Assembly (NCBI GenBank): GCA_902597545.1
Contig: CACJYD010000012.1
Span: 1 to 48,578 of the forward strand
Reading direction: 5' to 3'
Length of the DNA stretch: 48,578 nucleotides
Source of the DNA: an uncultured Bacteroidota bacterium
GTDB lineage: Bacteria > Bacteroidota > Bacteroidia > Flavobacteriales > Flavobacteriaceae
A model generated the notes under the pieces. That model did no database searches. It was not told where the DNA came from and was given only the letters and a program-made list of their open reading frames with translations. Shown piece after piece: positions 16,241 through 24,996 of this stretch (position 1 is its first letter; the number at the start of each line of letters is the position of its first letter). A program made the translations under genes and the position numbers.

Positions 16241-18337
16241 GTGAATAATACCAAGCTAAATACTTCAATAGAATTTGTCAAGGGTGTAGGAAAAATGCGC
16301 GCTGAACTATTTAAAGAAGAATTAGGTATTAGAAGATGTTACGACCTTTTAAACTTCTTCCCCTACAAATACTTGGATAGATCAAGATTTTATAAAATAA
16401 GTGAAATAAATAGTTCTGATGTATATGTACAAATATCTGGTGTTTTTAAAAATATTGTTTATAAAAAATATAGAAATCGATATGGAATTGAAGCAAAATT
16501 CTTTGATGGTGAAAAAAACATCAAAGTATTATGGTTTAAAGGATTAAGTTGGGTTGAAAAATCAATTAAAACTAATCAAAAATATATTCTTTTTGGAAGA
16601 ATTAGTTGGTTTGAAAAATTGCCTTCACTTGTTCACCCTGAATTTGAAAGAATTGAAAATTTCAAAGCTAAATCAATAAAATTACAACCTGTTTACTCTT
16701 CGACTGAAAAGCTTTCCTCAATCGGTATTTCAAATAAAGCAATGATTAAAATTGTAAAAAATCTTTTTGTTTTTTTAGAGAATAAGTTTGATGAAAATCT
16801 AAATGAATATTTAAACAAGAAATTTAAATTGATTTCACCAAACCAAGCTTATCATAACATTCATTTCCCTGAAAACCACGATTTATTAGAAAAAGCAAGG
16901 TATAGGTTGAAGTTTGAGGAACTTTTTTTTAATCAACTAAAATTCAAATTATCTCATAATAAATTAAAAAGAAATAAAGGTTATTACTTCCCTTATGTTG
17001 GGGAGTATTTTAATAATTTTTATAATAATTATCTAAGCTTTGAATTGACAAAACCACAAAAAAAAGTTTTAAAGGAAATTAGAAATGATTTTGCATCAAA
17101 TCAACAAATGATAAGACTTTTACAGGGTGACGTTGGGTCAGGTAAAACAGTGGTTGCATTATTATCTATTTTAATTTCAATTGATAACAATTATCAATCA
17201 TGTCTTGTTGCTCCAACAGAAATTTTAGCATTTCAACATTTTAAAAACTTTAAAGATAAATTTGAAAATTTAGGTTTAGTTGTTAAGGTTTTAACTGGAT
17301 CTACAAAATCATCAGATAGAAAAATACTTCTAAATGATTTAAAGAATGGATCAATTAATTTATTAATTGGAACTCATGCAATATTTGAACAAAATGTCAT
17401 TTTTAATAATCTAGGTTATGCGGTAATTGATGAGCAACATCGTTTTGGAGTTAAACAAAGATCAAAAATTTGGGAAAAGAATAATCCTCCACCACACGTT
17501 TTAATAATGACCGCTACACCAATTCCTCGAACCCTTACAATGAGCTTGTATGGAGATTTAGATTTATCAATTATTGATGAACTACCACCAGGAAGAAAAG
17601 ATGTTATCACGGTTCATAGAAAAGACAAAAATAGATTAAAAGTTTTTGGATTTATTAGAGATCAAATTAAACAAGGAAGACAAATTTACATAGTTTATCC
17701 ATTAATTGAAGAATCAAAAAAAATGGATTTAAAATATTTAGAGGATGGGCTAGAAAGCATAACAAGAGAGTTTGACAAGGAAAATTACTCAATTGGTGTA
17801 ATGCATGGAAGAATGAGGTCATCAAATAAAGACATAGAAATGAATAATTTTTTGAATGGAAAAATTGACATTCTTATTTCAACAACTGTAATTGAGGTTG
17901 GTGTAAATGTACCTAATGCTTCTGTAATGATAATTGAAAATGCAGAAAGATTTGGTTTATCTCAACTTCATCAGCTGAGAGGGAGAGTTGGTAGAGGAAA
18001 ATATGATAGTTATTGTGTTTTAATGACAAATGATAAGATTTCTGAAGATGCTAAAATAAGAATAGATGCTATGGTTAATTCAAATGATGGTTTTAAAATT
18101 TCTGAAGTTGATTTAAGATTGAGGGGGCCAGGCGATGTTCTGGGAACAAAACAAAGTGGTGTTTTAGATTTTAAAATTGCTGATATAATAGAAGATGAGA
18201 GCATTTTATTTTCTGTTTCTAATGAAGCTGATTTATTGATTAAAAAAGACCCAAAACTAAATTTAAATGAAAACTATAATATTAGAAGTTTTATTTTAAA
18301 TAATCCAATTAATAAATCATGGAATGAAATTGGTTAA
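16241..18337 (+). CDS. recG: ATP-dependent DNA helicase RecG
   Basis: Branch-migration helicase of 698 residues that regresses stalled forks and processes Holliday junctions. The wedge domain (OB fold) spans roughly residues 60-160. The helicase core shows Walker A LLQGDVGSGKTVVAL, DEQHRFGVKQR (DEXH-type motif II), MTATPIPRTL, TTVIEVGVNVPNA, and QLRGRVGRG (motif VI). A C-terminal RecG segment LRGPGDVLGTKQSG is present. GTG is chosen as start because it lies at the predicted transcription start and gives the normal N-terminus (FVKGVGKMRAELF). pheT begins 29 bp after the stop. Confidence 0.97.
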   Translation: MNNTKLNTSIEFVKGVGKMRAELFKEELGIRRCYDLLNFFPYKYLDRSRFYKISEINSSDVYVQISGVFKNIVYKKYRNRYGIEAKFFDGEKNIKVLWFKGLSWVEKSIKTNQKYILFGRISWFEKLPSLVHPEFERIENFKAKSIKLQPVYSSTEKLSSIGISNKAMIKIVKNLFVFLENKFDENLNEYLNKKFKLISPNQAYHNIHFPENHDLLEKARYRLKFEELFFNQLKFKLSHNKLKRNKGYYFPYVGEYFNNFYNNYLSFELTKPQKKVLKEIRNDFASNQQMIRLLQGDVGSGKTVVALLSILISIDNNYQSCLVAPTEILAFQHFKNFKDKFENLGLVVKVLTGSTKSSDRKILLNDLKNGSINLLIGTHAIFEQNVIFNNLGYAVIDEQHRFGVKQRSKIWEKNNPPPHVLIMTATPIPRTLTMSLYGDLDLSIIDELPPGRKDVITVHRKDKNRLKVFGFIRDQIKQGRQIYIVYPLIEESKKMDLKYLEDGLESITREFDKENYSIGVMHGRMRSSNKDIEMNNFLNGKIDILISTTVIEVGVNVPNASVMIIENAERFGLSQLHQLRGRVGRGKYDSYCVLMTNDKISEDAKIRIDAMVNSNDGFKISEVDLRLRGPGDVLGTKQSGVLDFKIADIIEDESILFSVSNEADLLIKKDPKLNLNENYNIRSFILNNPINKSWNEIG

Positions 18338-18353
18338 ATTATAATTGTTACTT

Positions 18354-18361
18354 TATCTTTA
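18354..18361 (+). promoter_or_regulatory. Candidate -7 box for pheT
   Basis: TATCTTTA ends 5 nt before the ATG at 18367. It is identical to the candidate box before dnaN and differs from TAnnTTTG in the last base only. Confidence 0.45.
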
Positions 18362-18366
18362 CTTAA

Positions 18367-20763
18367 ATGAATATTTCATACAAATGGCTAAAAGAACTTC
18401 TAGATTTTAATCTTTCGGTAAATAATGTTTCGGATTTATTAACAGATATTGGATTAGAAGTTGAAAAAGTAAATGATTATGAATTTCCCTCTACAGATTT
18501 ATCGAAATTATTAATTGGATTAGTTAAAGAATCTAAAAAACATCCCAATGCTGACAGATTAAAAGTTACAAAGGTGGATGTTGGAGGAAATGAAGATCTT
18601 ACAATTGTATGTGGTGCTCCAAATGTGAGTGAGGGTCAAAAGGTTGTTGTTGCTCCTGTCGGAACAAATTTAATTACTTCTACAAATGAATATTTTAAAA
18701 TTAATAAATCTAAAATCAGAGGAATTGAAAGTGAGGGAATGCTTTGTGCTGAGGATGAAATCGGAGTTGGCGATAGTCATGATGGCATCATAGTGCTAAA
18801 TAAAAAATATAAAATTGGTGATCCAGTATCAAAAGTTTATAAGAAGTATCAAGATAAGATATTTGAAATTGCATTGACGCCAAATCGTTGCGATGCAATA
18901 AGTCACTATGGTGTAGCTAGAGATTTATCTGCAGCTCTTTCATATAGAAATGATAAAAAATATGAGTTGATACTTCCATCTGTTTTAAATTATTCAAACC
19001 TTAAATTATCTCCAGGTGTTATTGTTGACATTAAAGATTCTAGTTTGTGTAATAGATTTTGCGGATTAGTAATTAAAGGAATTAAAATCAAACCATCATC
19101 AGAAGAAATCAAAAATAAACTTATTTCAATTGGCCTTAAACCTATAAATAATGTAGTTGATATAACTAATCTGGTAATGCATGAACTTGGACAACCACTC
19201 CACGCATATGACCTTGATAAAATAAAATCAGGAAGAATTGAAATTAAAACATTAAAAGATAAAACAGTCTTTAAAACTTTAGATGAACAAGAAATAAAGT
19301 TATCTAAGAATGATTTAGTAATTTGTGATGGTGATATTCCAATGTGTTTGGCAGGAGTTTATGGAGGTTACAAATATTCTGTAAATAATCAAACTAAAAC
19401 AATTTTTCTGGAAAGTGCTTATTTTAATCCCATATCAGTTAGAAAAACTTCAAAAAATCATAGTATAAATACAGACTCCTCCTATAGATTTGAGAGAGGT
19501 GTTGATATTGAAATGGTTGACTATGCTTTAAAAAGAGCTGCCTCATTGATAAAAGATTCCTGTGATGGAGAAATAATATGTGATATTATTGATGAATATC
19601 CATCAAAAATTGAAGAAAAAAATATTGTTTTAAACTTTGAAAAAATCAATAGTTTGATAGGATATGAAATTGATAAATTAAAAATTAAATCAATTTTAAA
19701 CTTTTTAGATTTTAAAATTAATAATGTCACTGATATTTCTGTTGGTATTGAAATACCTAAATATAGACATGATGTGAATAGAGAATGTGATGTTGTTGAA
19801 GAAATTTTGAGAATTCATGGATATAATAATATTCCTAATGATGAAACTCTCAAGTTTTCATTGTCTACAATAAATAATGATAATAATAAGTTTCAAAATT
19901 TAATTTCAAATTATCTTTCATCAATTAGTTTTAATGAAATCATGAATAACTCGCTTGTTCACAATGACCCTGATAATTCTAGTTCTGAAATAGTGAAATT
20001 GAAAAACTCCATAAGCAACGATATTTCAATTATGAGAACAAACTTGTTAGATGGTTTTTTAAAGGCTATTTCATACAACATTAACAGAAAGTCCGTAAAA
20101 AATAATTTTTACGAATTTGGGTCTGTATATAGTTATAAATCAAACAGTTATGTTGAAAATAAAAGACTCGGTATAGCTATTAATGGAGATATAGTTGAAA
20201 AATCATGGTCAAATAAATCATTCCCAGCACAGATTTTTTATTTAAAAAATGTTGTTGTAAATATTCTTGAATTGTTTAAAATATCATACTCAGAACACTT
20301 AAATAATGATAGATTAACACTAAAAAATGGTGGTTCAACTATAGCGGAAATCCGATCAGTTTCATCTGACAAGCTAAAGGATTTTGGAATTAAATCAAAT
20401 GTTTTTTTTGCATTGATTCATATTGATTTATTATTTTCAAAAATTAAACCCAACTTCTTTAATGTAAAATCTGTTTCAAAATATCCCAAAGTAGTTCGAG
20501 ATTTTTCATTTTTAGTTGAGAATGATGTACTTTTTTCTAAAATGAAAAATACTATTCTCTCAATAGATCCAAATATTATTGGGGATATTAAATTAGGTGA
20601 CTCATACAGGCCTGATAAATCAAATGGAAAAAAATCATATTCCTTCTCTGTTACTATTAATCCATATGAAGGAACACTTAGCGACAAACAAATAAAGAGA
20701 ATTAGTGATAAGATTGTTGAAAGCGTCTCTAAGGAATTTAATGCAGTTTTAAGAGATCAATAA
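18367..20763 (+). CDS. pheT: Phenylalanine-tRNA ligase beta subunit
   Basis: Beta chain of 798 residues of the alpha2beta2 enzyme that charges tRNA-Phe. The N-terminal EMAP/Trbp-type tRNA-binding domain (about 40-150) shows HPNADRLKVTKVDVG and TIVCGAPNV. The B3/B4 editing domain (NNVVDITNLVMHELGQPLHA) and a B5 domain follow, then the catalytic-like core DVVEEILRIHGYNNIP. The C-terminal anticodon-binding FDX-ACB domain begins near KYPKVVRDFSFLV. The alpha-subunit gene pheS is not in the window. The 3' end overlaps the convergent ABC-F gene by 7 bp. Confidence 0.97.
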   Translation: MNISYKWLKELLDFNLSVNNVSDLLTDIGLEVEKVNDYEFPSTDLSKLLIGLVKESKKHPNADRLKVTKVDVGGNEDLTIVCGAPNVSEGQKVVVAPVGTNLITSTNEYFKINKSKIRGIESEGMLCAEDEIGVGDSHDGIIVLNKKYKIGDPVSKVYKKYQDKIFEIALTPNRCDAISHYGVARDLSAALSYRNDKKYELILPSVLNYSNLKLSPGVIVDIKDSSLCNRFCGLVIKGIKIKPSSEEIKNKLISIGLKPINNVVDITNLVMHELGQPLHAYDLDKIKSGRIEIKTLKDKTVFKTLDEQEIKLSKNDLVICDGDIPMCLAGVYGGYKYSVNNQTKTIFLESAYFNPISVRKTSKNHSINTDSSYRFERGVDIEMVDYALKRAASLIKDSCDGEIICDIIDEYPSKIEEKNIVLNFEKINSLIGYEIDKLKIKSILNFLDFKINNVTDISVGIEIPKYRHDVNRECDVVEEILRIHGYNNIPNDETLKFSLSTINNDNNKFQNLISNYLSSISFNEIMNNSLVHNDPDNSSSEIVKLKNSISNDISIMRTNLLDGFLKAISYNINRKSVKNNFYEFGSVYSYKSNSYVENKRLGIAINGDIVEKSWSNKSFPAQIFYLKNVVVNILELFKISYSEHLNNDRLTLKNGGSTIAEIRSVSSDKLKDFGIKSNVFFALIHIDLLFSKIKPNFFNVKSVSKYPKVVRDFSFLVENDVLFSKMKNTILSIDPNIIGDIKLGDSYRPDKSNGKKSYSFSVTINPYEGTLSDKQIKRISDKIVESVSKEFNAVLRDQ

Positions 20764-22358
20764 ATTAGATCCCTTTGTTCATTCACCTTGGGATCATTTA
20801 AGTAGTCTCCAAATTTCATTAATTTGTCGATATACCCTTTAGTCCCAATTTCAAAAACTCTATTTCCAACTGAATTAGCAAATTCAAAGTCTTGTGTTGT
20901 TAATACAATATTACCTTTAAACTTAATCAAAGAATTATTTAGTGCAGTTATTGTCTCTAAATCAAGATGATTAGTTGGGTCATCAAACAGTAAAAAATTA
21001 GACTTTTCCATCATCATTTTAGACAACATACACCTAACTTTTTCACCACCAGATAATACCTTACAAGATTTTAAAGCTTCATCTCCACTAAAAATCATTT
21101 TACCTAAAAAACCTCTAATGTAGTCTTCTTTTCTTTCTTCATCATCATTAGTCCATTGTCTTAGCCAATCAATTAGATTCATATCTTTATCAAAATATGA
21201 ATCATTATCATTTGGTATAAATGATTTAGATATAGTACTACCCCATTTAATTGAATTGTGATTATTGTCATTTAATATAGTGTGATAAAAATTTGAAGTT
21301 ATTTTTGAATCTTTTGAAAATAGAACCAACTTATCTTCCTTATTTAAAATCAAATTTAGATTTTTAATGTCATCGTTAATAGTTAGATTTTCAATGGTTA
21401 AAATTTGATCACCAGAATCCCTTTCTTTTTCAAAAATAATTCCTGGATATCTTCTTGATGACGGTCTAATTTCTTCGATATTTAATTTTTCAATCATTTT
21501 CTTTCTCGAAGTGGCTTGTTTAGACTTTGCCACGTTTGCACTAAATCTTGCAATAAAGTCTTCAAGCTCTTTTTTCTTTTCTTCAGCCTTTTTATTTTGT
21601 TGGGCTTTTTGCTTTAAAGCAAGTTGACTTGATTGATACCAAAACGAATAATTTCCTGTGTAGTGAGATATTTTACCAAAATCTATATCTGAAATATGCG
21701 TACATACGGAGTCTAGAAAATGTCTGTCGTGTGATACAACAATCACTGTATTTTCGTAATTAATAAGAAAATTTTGAAGCCAATTAATGGTTTCAAAGTC
21801 AAGATTATTTGTAGGTTCATCCATGATTAGGATATCAGGATTTCCAAATAAAGCTTGAGCTAGAAGAACTCTAACTTTTATTTTAGGCTCAATTTCAGAC
21901 ATTTTTGTGTAGTGTAAATCTTCTGAAACACCAAGTTGTGATAAAAGTGAGGCAGCATCACTTTCAGCATTCCACCCATCCATTTCTTCATATTTATTTT
22001 GTAATTCACCCACTCTGACACCATCATCATCATTAAAATCAGATTTTGAATATAAATCATCCATTTCTTTTTTAATCTCAAACAAAGCTCTGTTACCCAT
22101 TATAGTGGTTTTTAATGTTTCATGTTCATCGAATTCATTTTGATTTTGTTCTAGCACAGAGAGTCTTCTATTAGGCTCAATAAAAACATTTCCACTGTTT
22201 GGGTTAATTTTTCCAGAAAGTATTTTTAAAAAAGTAGATTTTCCTGATCCATTAGCTCCTATTATTCCATAGCAATTACCTTTTTTAAAAGTTACATTGA
22301 CCTCATCAAAAAGTACTCTTTTTCCAAACTGAACAGATAAGTTGGTTGTGCTAATCAT
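20757..22358 (-). CDS. ABC-F ATPase, YbiT-like, with degenerate second ATPase site
   Basis: The 533-residue protein has two ABC domains and no membrane segments, the ABC-F layout of ribosome-associated translation factors. Domain 1 is intact: Walker A GANGSGKST, signature region, Walker B ILIMDEPTNNLD and switch SHDRHFL. The linker contains the basic SKQATSRKKMIEKL. Domain 2 keeps LSGGEKVRCMLS but reads LVLFSKDSKITSNFY where Walker A should be, DDPTNHLD instead of DEPTNHLD, and TTQDFEF instead of SHDREF. So one nucleotide site seems crippled. The start is ATG 22358: the TTG at 22370 is the end of the TATTTTTG promoter box. It may act on stalled or initiating ribosomes (family inference). Confidence 0.9.
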   Translation of the reverse strand: MISTTNLSVQFGKRVLFDEVNVTFKKGNCYGIIGANGSGKSTFLKILSGKINPNSGNVFIEPNRRLSVLEQNQNEFDEHETLKTTIMGNRALFEIKKEMDDLYSKSDFNDDDGVRVGELQNKYEEMDGWNAESDAASLLSQLGVSEDLHYTKMSEIEPKIKVRVLLAQALFGNPDILIMDEPTNNLDFETINWLQNFLINYENTVIVVSHDRHFLDSVCTHISDIDFGKISHYTGNYSFWYQSSQLALKQKAQQNKKAEEKKKELEDFIARFSANVAKSKQATSRKKMIEKLNIEEIRPSSRRYPGIIFEKERDSGDQILTIENLTINDDIKNLNLILNKEDKLVLFSKDSKITSNFYHTILNDNNHNSIKWGSTISKSFIPNDNDSYFDKDMNLIDWLRQWTNDDEERKEDYIRGFLGKMIFSGDEALKSCKVLSGGEKVRCMLSKMMMEKSNFLLFDDPTNHLDLETITALNNSLIKFKGNIVLTTQDFEFANSVGNRVFEIGTKGYIDKLMKFGDYLNDPKVNEQRDLIY

Positions 22359-22367
22359 AATTTTTGC

Positions 22368-22375
22368 CAAAAATA
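22368..22375 (-). promoter_or_regulatory. -7 promoter box (TAnnTTTG) for the ABC-F gene
   Basis: Minus-strand TATTTTTG is an exact match ending 9 nt before ATG 22358. Its last three bases are an in-frame TTG, so the box decides against the longer reading frame. Confidence 0.55.
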
Positions 22376-22430
22376 ATAATTTGGTTGCATGCGATTTACA
22401 TTTTGTATAAATAATTTTTAATTTAATTGT

Positions 22431-23366
22431 ATGTTTTTTAGATTTTTTTTTCTTATTGTTATTTTAACATCATGTACAAATAATGAAAACACTTTCTTTG
22501 GAGGAAAAATCTTAAACCCATCTTCTGATAAAATTTCTTTATATAAAAATGATATTTTAATTGATGAAAGTATAATAGATTCTAGTGGAAATTTTCAAAT
22601 TTTTATTGATTCAATAAATTCTGGATTATTTAATTTTTATCATGACCCTGAGTTTCAATACATAATCTTAGAAAAAAATGATAGCCTAAAAATCAGATTA
22701 AATACTTTGGATTTTGATGAATCTTTAGTTTATACAGGCTCTGGATCTGGTAAAAATAATTTTTTAATGGATGTTTTTTTAAGAAGCGAGCAGGATGAGG
22801 ACTTTATTAATTCAAATTTGAATTTAAAATTCGATGAATTTAAAAGATTAGTAGATTCTTTATATACTGATCAATTTAATTCATTCAATACATATTTATT
22901 AGAGAATGAAATATCAATACTGAGTCAAGATATCATATCTTCTGCAATATTATACCCATATCTTTCAAAAATTCATTCATTCATTATACGAAATAATATT
23001 TCACCTGAAGAACAGTTTATTTTATTTAAACCATATAATTCAAATATTGATTTTAACTTGAAATTTCTTGGATATTTCAAACCATATATTGATTTTATAT
23101 ATCTAGATATTTACAACAGAGTTAAAAATGAAATAAAGTTTAATTCTTTTGTAGAGTTTAATCAAAAAAGATTGATAAAAACGGATGAAATTATAACCTC
23201 ATATCTAGTAAAGGAAAGAGTTCTTAGATTCCATGCTGTAGGTTTTTTACTTCAAAAACAACATGATTCTATCAATAGAGCTTTTTTAAAAACTTTCACT
23301 CAAGTTTCTAAAAACGAATCAATAAATAAAGAGATATTTAATCTTTACGAAAGTTTGAAAGAATAA
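22431..23366 (+). CDS. Lipoprotein resembling the N-terminal domain of TlpA-type proteins
   Basis: The 311-residue protein has a clear lipoprotein signal (MFFRFFFLIVILTSC, Cys15). The following part resembles the DUF4369-like N-terminal domain often found before thioredoxin modules in Bacteroidota: a GKILN...D...DSSGNFQIFIDS pattern, ILEKNDSLKIRLNTLDF and VYTGSGSGKNNFL. No CxxC thioredoxin domain follows. The rest is helical and carries no recognised motif. I do not know the function. It is probably anchored at the outer or inner membrane facing the periplasm. It is convergent with the transaldolase gene, with 1 bp between them. Confidence 0.7.
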   Translation: MFFRFFFLIVILTSCTNNENTFFGGKILNPSSDKISLYKNDILIDESIIDSSGNFQIFIDSINSGLFNFYHDPEFQYIILEKNDSLKIRLNTLDFDESLVYTGSGSGKNNFLMDVFLRSEQDEDFINSNLNLKFDEFKRLVDSLYTDQFNSFNTYLLENEISILSQDIISSAILYPYLSKIHSFIIRNNISPEEQFILFKPYNSNIDFNLKFLGYFKPYIDFIYLDIYNRVKNEIKFNSFVEFNQKRLIKTDEIITSYLVKERVLRFHAVGFLLQKQHDSINRAFLKTFTQVSKNESINKEIFNLYESLKE

Positions 23367-23367
23367 G

Positions 23368-24024
23368 TTATTTATTCCCCTTTTTATAATCATTAAGAAA
23401 TTTTTCTAAACCAATATCCGTCAAAGGGTGGTTCAATAGGCTTTTAATTGATTTAAGAGGTGTAGTAACCACATCAGCACCAATTTTCGCACAATCAATA
23501 ATGTGCATTGGTCCTCTTATCGAAGCTGCTAATATTTCTGTTTCAAAATTGTAGTTGTCAAAAATCATTCTTATTTCTGAAATTAATTCTATACCATTAG
23601 AGGAAATATCATCAATTCTTCCAATAAAAGGTGAAATATAAGTAGCTCCTGCTTTAGCAGCTAACAATGCTTGACCTGCGGAGAAAATGAGAGTACAATT
23701 TGTTTTGATTCCATTTTCAGAAAAGTACTTAATTGCTTTTATCCCCTCAGAAATCATTGGAACTTTTACTACAATTTGTTCATGTAAAGCTGCCAACTCT
23801 TTTCCTTCTTTAACTATACCATCAAAATCAGTTGAAATAACTTCTGCAGAAACATCTCCAGTTACAATTTCACAAATCTTTTTATAATGATTAATTATGT
23901 TTTTACTTCCAGTAATACCCTCCTTTGCCATTAGTGACGGATTCGTTGTAACTCCATCAAGAATTCCAAGAGATTGAGCTTCCTCTATTTCTTTTAGATT
24001 AGCAGTATCGACAAAAAATTTCAT
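23368..24024 (-). CDS. Transaldolase / fructose-6-phosphate aldolase family
   Basis: The 218-residue TIM-barrel protein is the short class of transaldolase (TalC/Fsa). Motifs: KFFVDTANLKEIEEA at the N-terminus, LDGVTTNPSLMAKEG, and the Schiff-base lysine K87 in VVKVPM. TNCTLIFSAGQALLAAKAGATYISPFIGR and ILAASIRGP follow. In the pentose phosphate pathway it moves a dihydroxyacetone unit between sugar phosphates; whether it acts as transaldolase or Fsa-type aldolase cannot be decided from this view. The ATG directly abuts the stop of the SDR gene, so the two are probably one transcript, possibly with the SRP RNA upstream. Confidence 0.93.
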   Translation of the reverse strand: MKFFVDTANLKEIEEAQSLGILDGVTTNPSLMAKEGITGSKNIINHYKKICEIVTGDVSAEVISTDFDGIVKEGKELAALHEQIVVKVPMISEGIKAIKYFSENGIKTNCTLIFSAGQALLAAKAGATYISPFIGRIDDISSNGIELISEIRMIFDNYNFETEILAASIRGPMHIIDCAKIGADVVTTPLKSIKSLLNHPLTDIGLEKFLNDYKKGNK

Positions 24025-24831
24025 TTATAGTTTGTTGTATTTAATTAATATTTTTTCAAAAATAAGGTCAGGTAATAATCTTTTTAAAATTATAGAAAAC
24101 TTTTGGAATCTTGTACCTATGACATAATGTATTTTTGGTTTTTTCTTGTTAATAATTTTATAAACCAATTTAGCAATCATTTTTGGATCACTTCCAGCTT
24201 TTTCAACATGATCATTCATTTTTTTCCATAATCTATAGTATTTGTTGAAGTATAAAGAATTTTTATCATTAAATGAATCTATCCTTCTTTTAACTATATC
24301 AGTCTTAAAATCACCAGGAGCAATATTTACAATATTTATATTAAAATCTTTAACTTCCATTCGCAAAGATTCTGTTATAATTTCTAATGCACTTTTTGAT
24401 GCACAATAAATTCCTCTAAAGGGTAGTCCGATGTATGCAGCTATTGATGTTATGTTTATTATTAATCCTCCCCCATTCTTTCTCATAATTGGTAAAACCT
24501 TTTTTATCATTTCAAGGGGGCCAAAAAAATTTGTTTTAAATAAACTCTCTACATCTGATAAGTTTGATTCTTCAATTGGTCCTGTGAATCCAATACCAGC
24601 ATTATTAATTAATATGTCTATTTTACCTTCTTTTTGAAATACATAATTTAGACATTCAGTAATATCATTTTTGAGATTAATGTTTGACTTAATCAAATTA
24701 ATAGTACTGTTTTTATATTTAGATGGATTTCTTGATGTTCCGTAAACTTTATAATTTTTCTGGATTAAATACTCACCTATTGTCTTACCGATTCCAGAGG
24801 ATGCTCCTGTAATTAAAACAATTTTTGTCAT
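24025..24831 (-). CDS. Short-chain dehydrogenase/reductase
   Basis: Classical SDR of 268 residues: cofactor motif TGASSGIG (8-15), NNAG (76-79), catalytic S129, Y142 and K146 in the CxSxxxY..YCASK pattern, and IAPGDFKTD after it. The C-terminus carries a hydrophobic/basic tail (RFQKFSIILKRLLPDLIFEKIL) seen in SDRs of lipid or sterol-like type, which may touch membrane; the substrate is unknown. The ATG is directly preceded by seven U of the SRP RNA gene's apparent terminator, leaving no room for a leader. Expression may depend on read-through or on processing of the SRP transcript. Confidence 0.9.
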   Translation of the reverse strand: MTKIVLITGASSGIGKTIGEYLIQKNYKVYGTSRNPSKYKNSTINLIKSNINLKNDITECLNYVFQKEGKIDILINNAGIGFTGPIEESNLSDVESLFKTNFFGPLEMIKKVLPIMRKNGGGLIINITSIAAYIGLPFRGIYCASKSALEIITESLRMEVKDFNINIVNIAPGDFKTDIVKRRIDSFNDKNSLYFNKYYRLWKKMNDHVEKAGSDPKMIAKLVYKIINKKKPKIHYVIGTRFQKFSIILKRLLPDLIFEKILIKYNKL

Positions 24832-24838
24832 AAAAAAA

Positions 24839-24934
24839 GGGCAAGTAACTTATATCACACCGCTACGACCATATACCCTTGCTGCGTTCCCACCCTGGGG
24901 GATTCAATGGGAGCTGGTTGCATAAGCCCTGCCC
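24839..24934 (-). ncRNA. ffs: Signal recognition particle RNA, small bacterial type
   Basis: On the minus strand the RNA would start GGGCAGGGCTTATG and end ACTTGCCC, and these ends pair. The conserved domain IV is recognisable as CCCAGGG, a GGAA tetraloop and GCAGCAAGGG. This is the Ffh-binding hairpin of the roughly 96-nt small SRP RNA. An exact TATATTTG box ends 4 nt before the first G. Seven U follow the 3' GCCC directly and then comes the SDR start codon. The last bases of each end are estimated from pairing. Confidence 0.9.
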
Positions 24935-24938
24935 AATA

Positions 24939-24946
24939 CAAATATA
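24939..24946 (-). promoter_or_regulatory. -7 promoter box (TAnnTTTG) for SRP RNA
   Basis: Minus-strand TATATTTG, exact match, 4 nt before the inferred RNA 5' end at 24934. It is the best local calibration of box-to-start distance, because the RNA end is fixed by base pairing rather than by a start codon. Confidence 0.7.
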
Positions 24947-24976
24947 GTTATGTTTTAATAAATGTTTATTATTATT

Positions 24977-24984
24977 TAATTTTA
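24977..24984 (+). promoter_or_regulatory. Weak -7 box candidate for the cyclotransferase gene
   Basis: TAATTTTA ends 12 nt before ATG 24997. It is a one-mismatch match in a very AT-rich spacer, so chance is possible. Confidence 0.3.
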
Positions 24985-24996
24985 TCAAATCAAATT

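Noticed and set aside
24907-24996. Longer N-terminus for the cyclotransferase
   Set aside because: It would start inside the SRP RNA gene and hide the lipoprotein signal that begins at 24997.
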